Shown: positions 1-7,789 of the stretch, piece after piece | How positions within the stretch are numbered: the stretch's first letter is position 1 | How the letters are laid out: each line of letters starts with the position of its first letter | Assembly (NCBI RefSeq): GCF_022370755.2 | Contig: NZ_CP092364.2 | Span: 3,224,001 to 3,288,000 of the forward strand | Length of the DNA stretch: 64,000 nt | Reading direction: 5' to 3' | Origin: Mycolicibacterium goodii | GTDB lineage: Bacteria; Actinomycetota; Actinomycetes; Mycobacteriales; Mycobacteriaceae | The notes under the pieces: generated by a model | The model's database searches: none | What the model saw: only the letters and a program-made list of their open reading frames with translations | Told to the model about the DNA's origin: nothing | Position numbers and translations under genes: made by a program

Positions 1-572
1 AGCGTCGCGACGACGGTCGGTACGTGATCGGCCGCCTCGTCTGGCAGGCGGGTCTGCTCGCGCCCGTGGAAGGTCCGCTCCGGCAGGTGGCCGAACCGTA
101 TCTGCACGACGTGTACGCCATGACGATGGCCACCGTGCACCTGGCCGTCCGCGACGGTGACGAGGTGCTCTACCTGTTGCGGATCCGCGGGCGCGCCTCG
201 GTGCCGATCGTCAGCACCGTCGGCAGCAGGCTCCCCATGCACTGCACGGGTGTCGGCAAGGTGCTCCTGGCACACGCACCCCCTGAGGTCCAAGACCGCG
301 TGCTGTCCAACCTGCGCCCCGTCACGCCGAGGACGATCACACAACCGGTCATGCTGCAGCAACAGCTACGCCGCATCCGCGCCGACGGCATCGCCACGAC
401 CAGTGAGGAGATGTCGATCGGTGCACATTCATTGGCGGTACCGGTGATCCGCGCCTCGGACAACGCCGTCGTCGCATCGATCGGCGTCGTCGTGCCGTCG
501 CTCCGACGCGACCGCCAGCGGTCGGTGCAGGCCTTGCAGAGTGCGGCCCGCGGTATCGGGCGCGTCCTTTGA
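1..572 (+). CDS. IclR-family transcriptional regulator, C-terminal part (5' end outside window)
   Basis: The frame is open from the first bases of the window, so the N-terminal winged-helix domain lies upstream. What is visible is the end of the linker (RDDGRYVIGRL) followed by the IclR effector-binding domain: a VHLAVRDGDEVLYL strand segment, the conserved LPMHCTGVGKVLLA block and the C-terminal SIGVVVPSLR strand. IclR proteins usually repress or activate a neighbouring catabolic operon on binding a small carboxylate or aromatic. It converges on the GntR regulator with only five bases between the stops, so its target is probably on the left, outside the window. Ligand unknown. Confidence 0.85.
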   Translation, partial: RRDDGRYVIGRLVWQAGLLAPVEGPLRQVAEPYLHDVYAMTMATVHLAVRDGDEVLYLLRIRGRASVPIVSTVGSRLPMHCTGVGKVLLAHAPPEVQDRVLSNLRPVTPRTITQPVMLQQQLRRIRADGIATTSEEMSIGAHSLAVPVIRASDNAVVASIGVVVPSLRRDRQRSVQALQSAARGIGRVL

Positions 573-577
573 GGTGC

Positions 578-1312
578 TCAATCCAGGAAGCCGTGCAGCA
601 GTGCGGCCGAACCCGACACGTGGTCGAGCATCGCCGCGGCCGCGCGGTCGGCGTCGCCGGCGAGGATCGCCATCACTATGGCTTCGTGCTGCTCGTCGGA
701 GTGGTCGATGTTGCGGCGCAACAACGGGATCCGGTCGAGCAGTGCGTTGATCCGCATGCGGTTCTCGGCCACCAACGGCACCAGGGACGGTGACCCGGCG
801 GCCTCGGCGATCGCCAGGTGCAGCCGCGAGTCCAGGCGGCGGTAGTCGTCGGTGCCCTCCGCGGCACGCACGTCGGCCAGCCGCGACCACAGGCCGTCAC
901 GTTCGGCGGCACTCAGTGTGCGACCCGCCGCCATGCGCGCGGCCCCCACCTCGAGGATCTCGCGCAGACGCAGCGCGTCGTCGATGTCCTCGCGCGCCGG
1001 ATGTGGGGTGTTTGCGGTGTGGCTCGGGAGCTCGTCGGCCAGGAACGTGCCGCCGTAGCGTCCACGCCGCGACACCAGGTAGCCCGCGTCGGCCAGCGAC
1101 TTGATCGCCTCCCGCACGGTGTCGCGACTGACACCGAGGCGGGTGGCGAGTTCGCGCTCGGGCGGCAGGGAGTCGCCGGGCCCGAGCACCCCGAGCCGGA
1201 TGGTCTCCAGCAGCCGGCCCACGGTGTCCTCGAAGGCGTTGCCGAGGCGCACCGGCCGCAGCAGCGCGTCGGCCGCCTCCGGGGCGGGCTGGGGGTCGGG
1301 TTCGGCAGTCAT
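578..1312 (-). CDS. FadR-subfamily GntR transcriptional regulator
   Basis: The 244-residue protein has an N-terminal GntR winged helix (about residues 25-90, with PPERELATRLGVSRDTVREA as the recognition segment) followed by an all-helical FCD ligand domain (about 100-235) in which Asp and His residues for metal or carboxylate binding can be picked out (DSRLHLAIAEAAGS, DEQHEAIVMAI). It is the last gene of the minus-strand run that starts at glnA4, 42 bases after the SDR stop, and is probably the operon's own regulator. FCD regulators typically sense an organic acid intermediate of the pathway they control. The ATG start is the only good candidate. Confidence 0.85.
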   Translation of the reverse strand: MTAEPDPQPAPEAADALLRPVRLGNAFEDTVGRLLETIRLGVLGPGDSLPPERELATRLGVSRDTVREAIKSLADAGYLVSRRGRYGGTFLADELPSHTANTPHPAREDIDDALRLREILEVGAARMAAGRTLSAAERDGLWSRLADVRAAEGTDDYRRLDSRLHLAIAEAAGSPSLVPLVAENRMRINALLDRIPLLRRNIDHSDEQHEAIVMAILAGDADRAAAAMLDHVSGSAALLHGFLD

Positions 1313-1354
1313 GGTGACCTAAAGGCGTATCACACAATCGCTACAGCGGCGTGG

Positions 1355-2128
1355 CTAAAGGGGTGTCACGTAGGCGGAGCTGATCCCGCCGTCGACCAGG
1401 AACGTGGATCCGGTGATGAACGACGCGTCGTCACTGGCCAGGAACGCGACCGCGGCGGCGAGTTCCTCCGGTTCGGCGAACCGGCCCAGCGGGATGTGCA
1501 CGAGCCTGCGGGCCGCGCGCTCGGGATCCTTGGCGAACAACTCCTGCAGCAACGGTGTGTTGACCGGCCCCGGGCACAGTGCGTTGACCCGGATGCCCTG
1601 CCGGGCATACTGCACGCCCAGTTCGCGCGACATGGCCAGCACCCCGCCCTTGGACGCGGTGTAGGAGATCTGCGATGTCGCCGAGCCCATCACCGCGACG
1701 AACGACGCGGTGTTGATGATCGACCCCTTGCCTGCGGGCACCATGTGCCGCAGCGCCGCGCGGCACGACAGGTACACCGACTTGAGGTTGATGTCCTGGA
1801 CGCGCTGCCACGCCGGCAGCTCGGTGTTCTCGATCAGGTCGTCCTCAGGGGGCGAGATGCCCGCGTTGTTGAACGCGATGTCGATCCGCCCGAAAGTCGA
1901 AGCGGCGGTGTCGAACAGGTTGTCGACGGCCTCTTGTTCGGAGACGTCCACAGGCACGAACAGGCCTTCGAGTTCGTCGGCGGCGGCCTTGCCGGTGGTG
2001 GGGTCGATGTCGCCCACCACGACGGTGGCGCCTTCGGCACGCAGCCGGCGACCGGTGGCCAGGCCGATACCGCTTGCGCCGCCGGTGATCACGGCGACCT
2101 TGTCGGCGAGTCGTTGGGTCAGGTCCAT
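1355..2128 (-). CDS. Short-chain dehydrogenase/reductase (Rv2857c-like)
   Basis: A classical SDR of 257 residues. The cofactor motif is TGGASGIG near residue 16, the NNAG motif is at about 88-91 (AFNNAGIS), and the catalytic Tyr/Lys lie in the YTASKGG segment (about 160), preceded by the serine-containing INTAS strand. An Asp after the second strand (GDID) favours NAD(H) over NADP(H). It sits in the glnA4-amidotransferase-aldehyde dehydrogenase operon, 37 bases after the aldehyde dehydrogenase stop. In that context it may oxidise or reduce a hydroxylated intermediate of the same pathway, but the substrate cannot be read from sequence. Confidence 0.85.
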   Translation of the reverse strand: MDLTQRLADKVAVITGGASGIGLATGRRLRAEGATVVVGDIDPTTGKAAADELEGLFVPVDVSEQEAVDNLFDTAASTFGRIDIAFNNAGISPPEDDLIENTELPAWQRVQDINLKSVYLSCRAALRHMVPAGKGSIINTASFVAVMGSATSQISYTASKGGVLAMSRELGVQYARQGIRVNALCPGPVNTPLLQELFAKDPERAARRLVHIPLGRFAEPEELAAAVAFLASDDASFITGSTFLVDGGISSAYVTPL

Positions 2129-2165
2129 CAGGGGGCCTCCTTGGGCTGCGAGGGTCTTACGGCTT

Positions 2166-3521
2166 TCATACGGCTATGAAGACGTTCTTGGTCTCGGTGA
2201 ACGACAATGGCGCGTCCGGGCCGAGTTCGCGTCCGAGACCCGACTGCTTGAACCCGCCGAACGGCGTGTTGTATCGCACCGAGGAGTGTGAATTGACGCT
2301 GAGGTTGCCCGCTTCCACCGCGCGGGACACGCGAATCGCCCGCGAGACGTTGTCGGTCCAGATCGACCCGGACAGCCCGTATGCGGTGTCGTTGGCCAGC
2401 CCGATGGCGTCGGCCTCGTCGTCGAACGGGAGCACCGTGACCACCGGACCGAAGATTTCCTCGGTCACCGTGCGGTCGGTGCGCGAGGGGGTCAACACCG
2501 TCGGAGGGAACCAGAAACCCGGACCGGCGGGGGCCGACCCGCGGAAAGCGACCGCAGCGTCGTCCGGAACGTAGGAGCGCACCGATTCCCAGTGTGGACG
2601 TGACACCAGCGGGCCCATCTCGGTGTCACGCACGGCGGGGTCTCCCACCACCACACCTTTCACCGCGGGCTCGAGCAGTTCCATGAAACGGTCATACACA
2701 CTGCGTTGCACCAGGATCCGGCTGCGTGAGCAGCAATCCTGCCCGGCGTTGTCGAAGACCCCGTACGGGGCGGTCGCGGCGGCCTTCTCCAGATCGCAGT
2801 CGTCGAAGATGATGTTCGCGCTCTTGCCGCCGAGCTCGAGGGTGACGCGCTTGATGTGCGCCGCAGCGCCCGCCATCACGCGTCGGCCCACCTCGGTGGA
2901 TCCGGTGAACACCACCTTGCGGATACCTGGATGGCTGACGAACCGCTCGCCGACCACCGAGCCCCTGCCCGGCAGCACCTGGAACAGATCCTCGGGCAGC
3001 CCCGATCCGCGGGCGATCTCGCCGAGCCTGATCGTGGTCAGCGGTGTCCACTCGGCCGGTTTGAGCAGCACCGCGCAACCGGCGGCGAGCGCGGGCGCGA
3101 AACCCCACGCCGCGATCGTCATCGGGAAGTTCCACGGCGTGATGACCCCGACGACGCCCAGTGGCTCGTTGAAGGTCACGTCCAGCCCGCCGGCGACCGG
3201 GATCTGCTTGCCCGACAACCGTTCCGGGGTCGCCGCGTAGAAGTTCAGCACGTCACGGACGTGCCCCGCCTCCCACTCGGCCTGCCCGATGGGATGCCCA
3301 GAGTTGGCCACCTCCAACGCCGCGAGTTCGTCGATGTGCTGCTCGACGGCGACGGCGAACGCGCGCAAGGCCGCGGCCCGGTCGGCAGGGGCGAGCGCGG
3401 CCCAGCGGCGCTGCGCCACCGCCGCACGCGCCACGGCATCGTCGACGGCCGCCTCGTCGAGCAGATCGATTGTCGTCAGTACCTGCTCGGTCGCCGGGTT
3501 GATCACCTCGCACGCGGTCAT
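2166..3521 (-). CDS. aldC: NAD(P)-dependent aldehyde dehydrogenase (AldC-like)
   Basis: A 451-residue aldehyde dehydrogenase. It shows the cofactor-site PWNFPM motif (about 129-134), FTGSTEVG, the general base Glu229 in LELGGKS and the catalytic Cys263 in GQDC. The ATG start was chosen because it overlaps the upstream amidotransferase stop as ATGA; the frame stays open further upstream but there it only shadows the amidotransferase. In gamma-glutamyl routes such as Puu, an aldehyde dehydrogenase oxidises the gamma-glutamyl aldehyde before the amidotransferase-like hydrolase frees glutamate. The same gene order occurs in M. tuberculosis (Rv2858c). Substrate is inferred from context only. Confidence 0.9.
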   Translation of the reverse strand: MTACEVINPATEQVLTTIDLLDEAAVDDAVARAAVAQRRWAALAPADRAAALRAFAVAVEQHIDELAALEVANSGHPIGQAEWEAGHVRDVLNFYAATPERLSGKQIPVAGGLDVTFNEPLGVVGVITPWNFPMTIAAWGFAPALAAGCAVLLKPAEWTPLTTIRLGEIARGSGLPEDLFQVLPGRGSVVGERFVSHPGIRKVVFTGSTEVGRRVMAGAAAHIKRVTLELGGKSANIIFDDCDLEKAAATAPYGVFDNAGQDCCSRSRILVQRSVYDRFMELLEPAVKGVVVGDPAVRDTEMGPLVSRPHWESVRSYVPDDAAVAFRGSAPAGPGFWFPPTVLTPSRTDRTVTEEIFGPVVTVLPFDDEADAIGLANDTAYGLSGSIWTDNVSRAIRVSRAVEAGNLSVNSHSSVRYNTPFGGFKQSGLGRELGPDAPLSFTETKNVFIAV

Positions 3522-4273
3522 GAGACCCTTTCTGTCACATAGGCTTTGGCCGCCTCCACCACGGCCCTGAACAGCCGTAGATCGTCCAGGCGTTCTTCGG
3601 GATGCCACTGCACGCCCAGCACGAAGTGTTCGCCGGGCACCTCGACCGCCTCGATCACCCCGTCGGCGTCTCGTGCACTGACCACGAGTCCGTCGCCGAG
3701 CCGGTCGATCGCCTGGTGGTGGTAGCACTGCGCGTCGGAGCGCTCCCCGATCAGCGACGCGAGCCTGGTGCCGGGGACGGTCCGCACATCGGAGGTGCCG
3801 AAGATCGCGTTGCCCTTCTGGTGGTGGGTGTGGCCGATGACATCGGGCAGGTGCTGGTGCAGCGTGCCTCCGAGCGCGGTGTTGAGCACCTGGGCGCCCC
3901 GGCACACGCCGAGCACCGGGATGCCGCGCGCCAACGCGCCCGTGAGCAACGCGAACTCCCATTCGTCGCGCTCACGCGCAGGCTCGTTGGTCTGCGGATG
4001 CGGTTGCTGGCCGTAGCGGGACGGGTCGACGTCGGGTCCACCGGTGATAACCAGACCGTCGAGCCGGTCCAGCACGCGGTCTGCGACGTCGCCGTCGACG
4101 GGCTGCGGCGGCAACAGCACCGCGATGCCGCCTGCCAGATTCACGCCGGTGAAGTAGATCTGCGGCAGGAAACTCGCGCGCACATCCCACACGCCGGTCT
4201 GCGCCTGCTGCAGATATGTGGTCATGCCGATGACCGGACGCACGTCGCTCACACCGAGATCAGAGCCGCTCAA
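3518..4273 (-). CDS. Class I glutamine amidotransferase / gamma-glutamyl hydrolase, PuuD-like (Rv2859c-like)
   Basis: The 251-residue protein belongs to the stand-alone class I GATase (peptidase C26) family. The nucleophile is the Cys of GVCRGAQ, and the His and Glu of the triad are in QWHPEE near the C-terminus. There is no synthetase domain, so hydrolysis of a gamma-glutamyl amide is likelier than ammonia transfer, as in E. coli PuuD. A TTG at 4273 is called as start because a GGGAGAGGG Shine-Dalgarno lies about 9 bases upstream inside glnA4; a GTG at 4252 is the alternative. It overlaps glnA4 by 14 bases and aldC by 4, so the three are translationally coupled. Confidence 0.85.
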   Translation of the reverse strand: MSGSDLGVSDVRPVIGMTTYLQQAQTGVWDVRASFLPQIYFTGVNLAGGIAVLLPPQPVDGDVADRVLDRLDGLVITGGPDVDPSRYGQQPHPQTNEPARERDEWEFALLTGALARGIPVLGVCRGAQVLNTALGGTLHQHLPDVIGHTHHQKGNAIFGTSDVRTVPGTRLASLIGERSDAQCYHHQAIDRLGDGLVVSARDADGVIEAVEVPGEHFVLGVQWHPEERLDDLRLFRAVVEAAKAYVTERVS

Positions 4274-5633
4274 AACCGCGCACCCTCTCCCAGTCCGTCA
4301 CGGCCGCGTTGAATGCCGCCAACTCGACCCGCGCGTAGTTGAGGTAGTGCTCGACGACCTCGTCGCCGAACGCCGCACGCGCCACCTCCGACTTCGCGAA
4401 GAGATCGGCCGCCTCGGCCAGGGTCGTCGGCAGCCGTTCGGCCCCACTGGTGTAGGCGTTCCCCGTCATCGGCTCGGGCAGCTCGAGGTCGCGCTGGATG
4501 CCGTAGAGCCCTCCCGCGATCAGTGCCGACACCGCGAGGTACTGGTTGACGTCGCCCCCTGGGGCGCGGCATTCGACGCGCATCGCGTGGCCGTGTCCCA
4601 CCACACGCAACGCGCACGTGCGGTTGTCGAACCCCCATGCCACCGCGGTGGGCGCGAAACTCCCGTCGACGAACCGCTTGTAGGAGTTGACGTTCGGCGC
4701 ATAGAACAGCGTGAGCTCGCGCAGGGTCGCAAGGATTCCGGCGATGAAGCTGCGGAACAACGGCGACATGCCGTGCGGATCGGAGTCGTCTGCGAAGACC
4801 GCGGCACCGTCTTCGTCCGCGCCACGCAGCGAGATGTGGATGTGGCAGCTGTTGCCTTCGCGTTCGTCGAATTTCGCCATGAACGTGAGGCTCTTGCCAT
4901 GCTGGTCGGCGATCTCCTTGGCGCCGTTGCGGTAGATCGTGTGGTTGTCACACGTCACCCGGGCGTGGTCATAGCGGAAGGCGATCTCCTGCTGCCCCAG
5001 GTTGCACTCGCCCTTGACCCCCTCGCAGTACATGCCCGCACCCTCCATGCCGCGGCGGATGTCGCGCAGCAACGGTTCCATGCGGGTGGACGCGTGGATG
5101 GCGTAGTCGACGTTGTAGTCGGTGGCCGGGGTGAGGTTGTGGTACCCGGACGACCAGGCCTGCCGGAAGCTGTCGTCGAAGACCATGAACTCCAACTCGG
5201 TGCCCACATACGGCACGAGGCCGCGTTCGGCGAGGCGGTCGATCTGGTGGTTGAGGATGCTGCGGGGTGCGACCGCGACGGGTTTGCCGTCCAACCACGA
5301 CAGGTCGGCCATCACCAGCGCCGTACCGGGCAACCACGGAATGCGGCGCAACGTCGAGAAGTCCGGCGTCATGACCATGTCGCCGTAGCCGGTCTCCCAA
5401 CTCGAGACCGCGTACCCGTCGACGGTGTTCATATCGACGTCGACGGCCAAGAGGTAGTTGCAACACTCGCAACCGTTGGCGGCTACCTCTTCGACGAACA
5501 ACCGAGCCGACACCCGTTTACCGGTCAGCCTGCCCTGCATGTCGCAGAACGCCACGATCACCGTGTCGATCTCGCCGTCTGTGACCAGCTGCACAAGTCG
5601 GTCCTGTGTCAGCATGCCCGGGTTGGGGCTCAT
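4260..5633 (-). CDS. glnA4: GlnA4, glutamine synthetase-like gamma-glutamyl ligase
   Basis: A 457-residue GS-I-fold protein. It has an N-terminal beta-grasp part (QGRLTGKRV) and a catalytic barrel with the metal-binding Glu of GTELEFMV, the EVKGE-like segment (EGVKGECNLGQQE), the NSCHIHISL signature and the C-terminal NRTCALRVV and RVECRAPGGDVNQYL motifs. The ATG at 5633 has a strong GAGGAAGG site upstream. True ammonium-assimilating GS enzymes are found elsewhere in mycobacteria; GlnA3/GlnA4-type proteins in Streptomyces ligate glutamate to polyamines or ethanolamine. With the following amidotransferase and aldehyde dehydrogenase this is the likely role: activating an amine as its gamma-glutamyl derivative. 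Substrate unproven. Confidence 0.9.
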   Translation of the reverse strand: MSPNPGMLTQDRLVQLVTDGEIDTVIVAFCDMQGRLTGKRVSARLFVEEVAANGCECCNYLLAVDVDMNTVDGYAVSSWETGYGDMVMTPDFSTLRRIPWLPGTALVMADLSWLDGKPVAVAPRSILNHQIDRLAERGLVPYVGTELEFMVFDDSFRQAWSSGYHNLTPATDYNVDYAIHASTRMEPLLRDIRRGMEGAGMYCEGVKGECNLGQQEIAFRYDHARVTCDNHTIYRNGAKEIADQHGKSLTFMAKFDEREGNSCHIHISLRGADEDGAAVFADDSDPHGMSPLFRSFIAGILATLRELTLFYAPNVNSYKRFVDGSFAPTAVAWGFDNRTCALRVVGHGHAMRVECRAPGGDVNQYLAVSALIAGGLYGIQRDLELPEPMTGNAYTSGAERLPTTLAEAADLFAKSEVARAAFGDEVVEHYLNYARVELAAFNAAVTDWERVRGFERL

Positions 5634-5690
5634 CGTGCACCTTCCTCTCGGTGCTCTCGGGTGCTTGAGCGTCCACACTGCTGACGACAA

Positions 5691-5774
5691 GCCGACCTTT
5701 GCACCCGTACTTACACGCAACGACCTCAAGATCGTCCCTCGAATGTGCGCGAATGTCACGCATCAAAGGTCGGC
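5691..5774. repeat. 11-bp perfect inverted repeat GCCGACCTTTG / CAAAGGTCGGC
   Basis: The left arm is 5691-5701 and the right arm 5764-5774, with 62 bases between them. The arms lie 58-141 bases upstream of the glnA4 start. Widely spaced arms suggest either two operator half sites bridged by a looping regulator or the ends of an intergenic repeat. The left arm with its flank (ACAAGCCGACC) resembles the repeat at 48742-48798. Confidence 0.5.
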
Positions 5775-5947
5775 GAACCGACCAATAAGGCGTCGACGAC
5801 GCATCCCGGCGCGCTGAGGCCACGCTGACTCGCAACTGTGGCAAACACCGCGTGAAACGCGGGTTTAACAACTTGGTCAAAAAGGTAAATATCGGTCGTG
5901 AAGTGCTCTGAGATGGCAGCTGCGCCGATCCCGACAGTCCGACACGT

Positions 5948-5976
5948 GAGACATCACGCCTCCCGCCTTGTAGGGT
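5948..5976 (+). promoter_or_regulatory. Predicted promoter of the NAGGN operon, leaderless type
   Basis: A -35-like GAGACA (5948-5953) and a -10 TAGGGT (5971-5976, fits TANNNT) are separated by 17 bases. Seven bases follow before the ATG at 5984, so transcription would start at or next to the start codon. No Shine-Dalgarno is visible, in keeping with a leaderless message. Confidence 0.5.
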
Positions 5977-5983
5977 CGAACTG

Positions 5984-7789
5984 ATGTGTGGAGCCACCGG
6001 AGAGGTGCGTCTCGATGGCCGGTCACCAGATATTGGCGCGGTGTCGGCCATGGCGGAGACGATGGCGCCCAGGGGACCCGATGCGGCGGGCGTGTGGTCG
6101 CAGGGGCGGGTCGCGCTGGGCCACCGACGACTGAAAATCATCGACCTGACCGAAGCGGGCGCACAGCCGATGGTCGACTCCGAACTGGGGTTGTCGATCT
6201 GCTGGAACGGCTGCATCTACAACTACAAGCAACTGCGGACCGAGCTGTCCGGGCACGGGTACCGCTTCTTCTCCCACAGCGACACCGAGGTGCTGGTCAA
6301 GGCGTATCACCACTGGGGCGATCGCTTCGTGGAACACCTCAAGGGGATGTTCGCGTTCGCGATCGCCGAACGTGACACCGGCCGCGTGCTGCTGGGCCGC
6401 GACCGGCTCGGGATCAAACCGCTGTACCTGAGCGAGACGGGCAACCGCATCCGGTTCGCCTCGTCGCTGCCCGCACTGCTGGCCGGCGGTGACGTCGACA
6501 CCCGGATCGACGCCGTCGCGCTGCACCACTACCTGACGTTCCACTCGGTGGTCCCGCCGCCTCGGACGATCCTGCGCGGGGTCAAGAAGGTCCCGCCCGC
6601 GTCCATCATCGCGATCGAGCCCGATGGCACACAGCGCACCACCGTCTACTGGTCGCCGGATTTCAGGCGGCACGCCGACCGGACCGACTGGTCCGAACGG
6701 GACTGGGAAGACGCAGTGCTGCAGTCACTTCGGGAGTCGGTCGAACGGCGTCTGGTCGCCGACGTGCCGGTCGGGTGCCTGCTGTCCGGCGGCGTCGATT
6801 CGAGCCTGATCGTGGGCCTGCTCGCCGAGGCCGGTCAGCACGGCCTCAAGACCTTCTCGATCGGATTCGAATCCGTCAACGGCGTCGCCGGTGACGAGTT
6901 CAAATACTCCGACATCGTCGCCGACCACTTCGGCACCGACCACCATCAGATCCGGATCGACACAGCCCGCATGCTGCCCGCGCTGGACGGCGCGATCGCG
7001 GCGATGAGCGAGCCGATGGTCAGCCACGACTGCGTGGCCTTCTACCTGCTGAGCCAGGAGGTGGCACGCCACGTCAAGGTGGTGCAGTCCGGTCAGGGCG
7101 CCGACGAGGTGTTCGCGGGCTACCACTGGTATCCGCCGATGGCCGAACCGGGCGCGGCGTCGCTCGACGGTGCGGTGGGAAGCTACCGCAGTGCCTTCTT
7201 CGACCGCGACAGCGCGGGCGTTGCGGCTCTCATCAGCGACGCATACCGGGCCGACGGGGACCCCAGCGGCGCGTTCGTCACCGACCACTTCGCCGCGCCG
7301 GGCGCCGAGACCGGCGTGGACCGGGCGCTGCGCCTGGACACCACGGTGATGCTCGTCGACGACCCGGTCAAGCGCGTCGACAACATGACCATGGCGTGGG
7401 GTCTGGAAGGCCGCGTGCCGTTCCTCGACCATGAACTCGTCGAACTCGCGGCCACGTGCCCGCCCGAGCTGAAGACCGCACACGGCGGTAAGGGTGTGCT
7501 CAAACAGGCTGCGCGACGGGTGATCCCGGCCGCGGTGATCGACCGGCCAAAGGGTTATTTCCCAGTGCCCGCGCTGACCCACCTCGAAGGGCCGTACCTG
7601 AACATGGTGCGCGACGCGCTCTACGCACCGGAGGCCAAGGAACGCGGCCTGTTCCGGCCCGAAGCCGTGGAACGGCTGCTCGCCGATCCCAACGGCAGGC
7701 TGACCCCGCTGCGCGGCAACGAGTTGTGGCAGATCGGGCTGCTGGAGTTGTGGTTGCAACGTCACGGCATCGCCGGGAGTGCTGCATGA
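5984..7789 (+). CDS. asnO: N-acetylglutaminylglutamine amidotransferase (asparagine synthetase-like)
   Basis: A 601-residue protein of the asparagine synthetase B family. The N-terminal Ntn glutaminase domain starts with the nucleophile Cys2 (MCGATGE) and contains RGPDAAG and GHRRL motifs. The synthetase domain has the PP-loop SGGVDSS at 268-274 and the GQGADEVFAGYHW segment. The adjacent gene encodes an acetyltransferase/ATP-grasp fusion that is specific to the N-acetylglutaminylglutamine amide (NAGGN) pathway, so this is the enzyme that amidates the dipeptide, not a true asparagine synthetase. NAGGN is an osmoprotectant known from Sinorhizobium and Pseudomonas. Its stop overlaps the next start (ATGA). 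Confidence 0.85.
   Translation: MCGATGEVRLDGRSPDIGAVSAMAETMAPRGPDAAGVWSQGRVALGHRRLKIIDLTEAGAQPMVDSELGLSICWNGCIYNYKQLRTELSGHGYRFFSHSDTEVLVKAYHHWGDRFVEHLKGMFAFAIAERDTGRVLLGRDRLGIKPLYLSETGNRIRFASSLPALLAGGDVDTRIDAVALHHYLTFHSVVPPPRTILRGVKKVPPASIIAIEPDGTQRTTVYWSPDFRRHADRTDWSERDWEDAVLQSLRESVERRLVADVPVGCLLSGGVDSSLIVGLLAEAGQHGLKTFSIGFESVNGVAGDEFKYSDIVADHFGTDHHQIRIDTARMLPALDGAIAAMSEPMVSHDCVAFYLLSQEVARHVKVVQSGQGADEVFAGYHWYPPMAEPGAASLDGAVGSYRSAFFDRDSAGVAALISDAYRADGDPSGAFVTDHFAAPGAETGVDRALRLDTTVMLVDDPVKRVDNMTMAWGLEGRVPFLDHELVELAATCPPELKTAHGGKGVLKQAARRVIPAAVIDRPKGYFPVPALTHLEGPYLNMVRDALYAPEAKERGLFRPEAVERLLADPNGRLTPLRGNELWQIGLLELWLQRHGIAGSAA

Larger units (their letters stand above)
5634..5983. other. 350-bp divergent intergenic region between glnA4 and the NAGGN genes
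   Basis: No coding frame is convincing here. It holds the promoters of two divergent operons. I can see an 11-bp perfect inverted repeat, an AT-rich tract around 5860-5890 (unusual for this genome) and a good leaderless-type promoter just before the plus-strand gene. These are listed separately. Confidence 0.7.
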
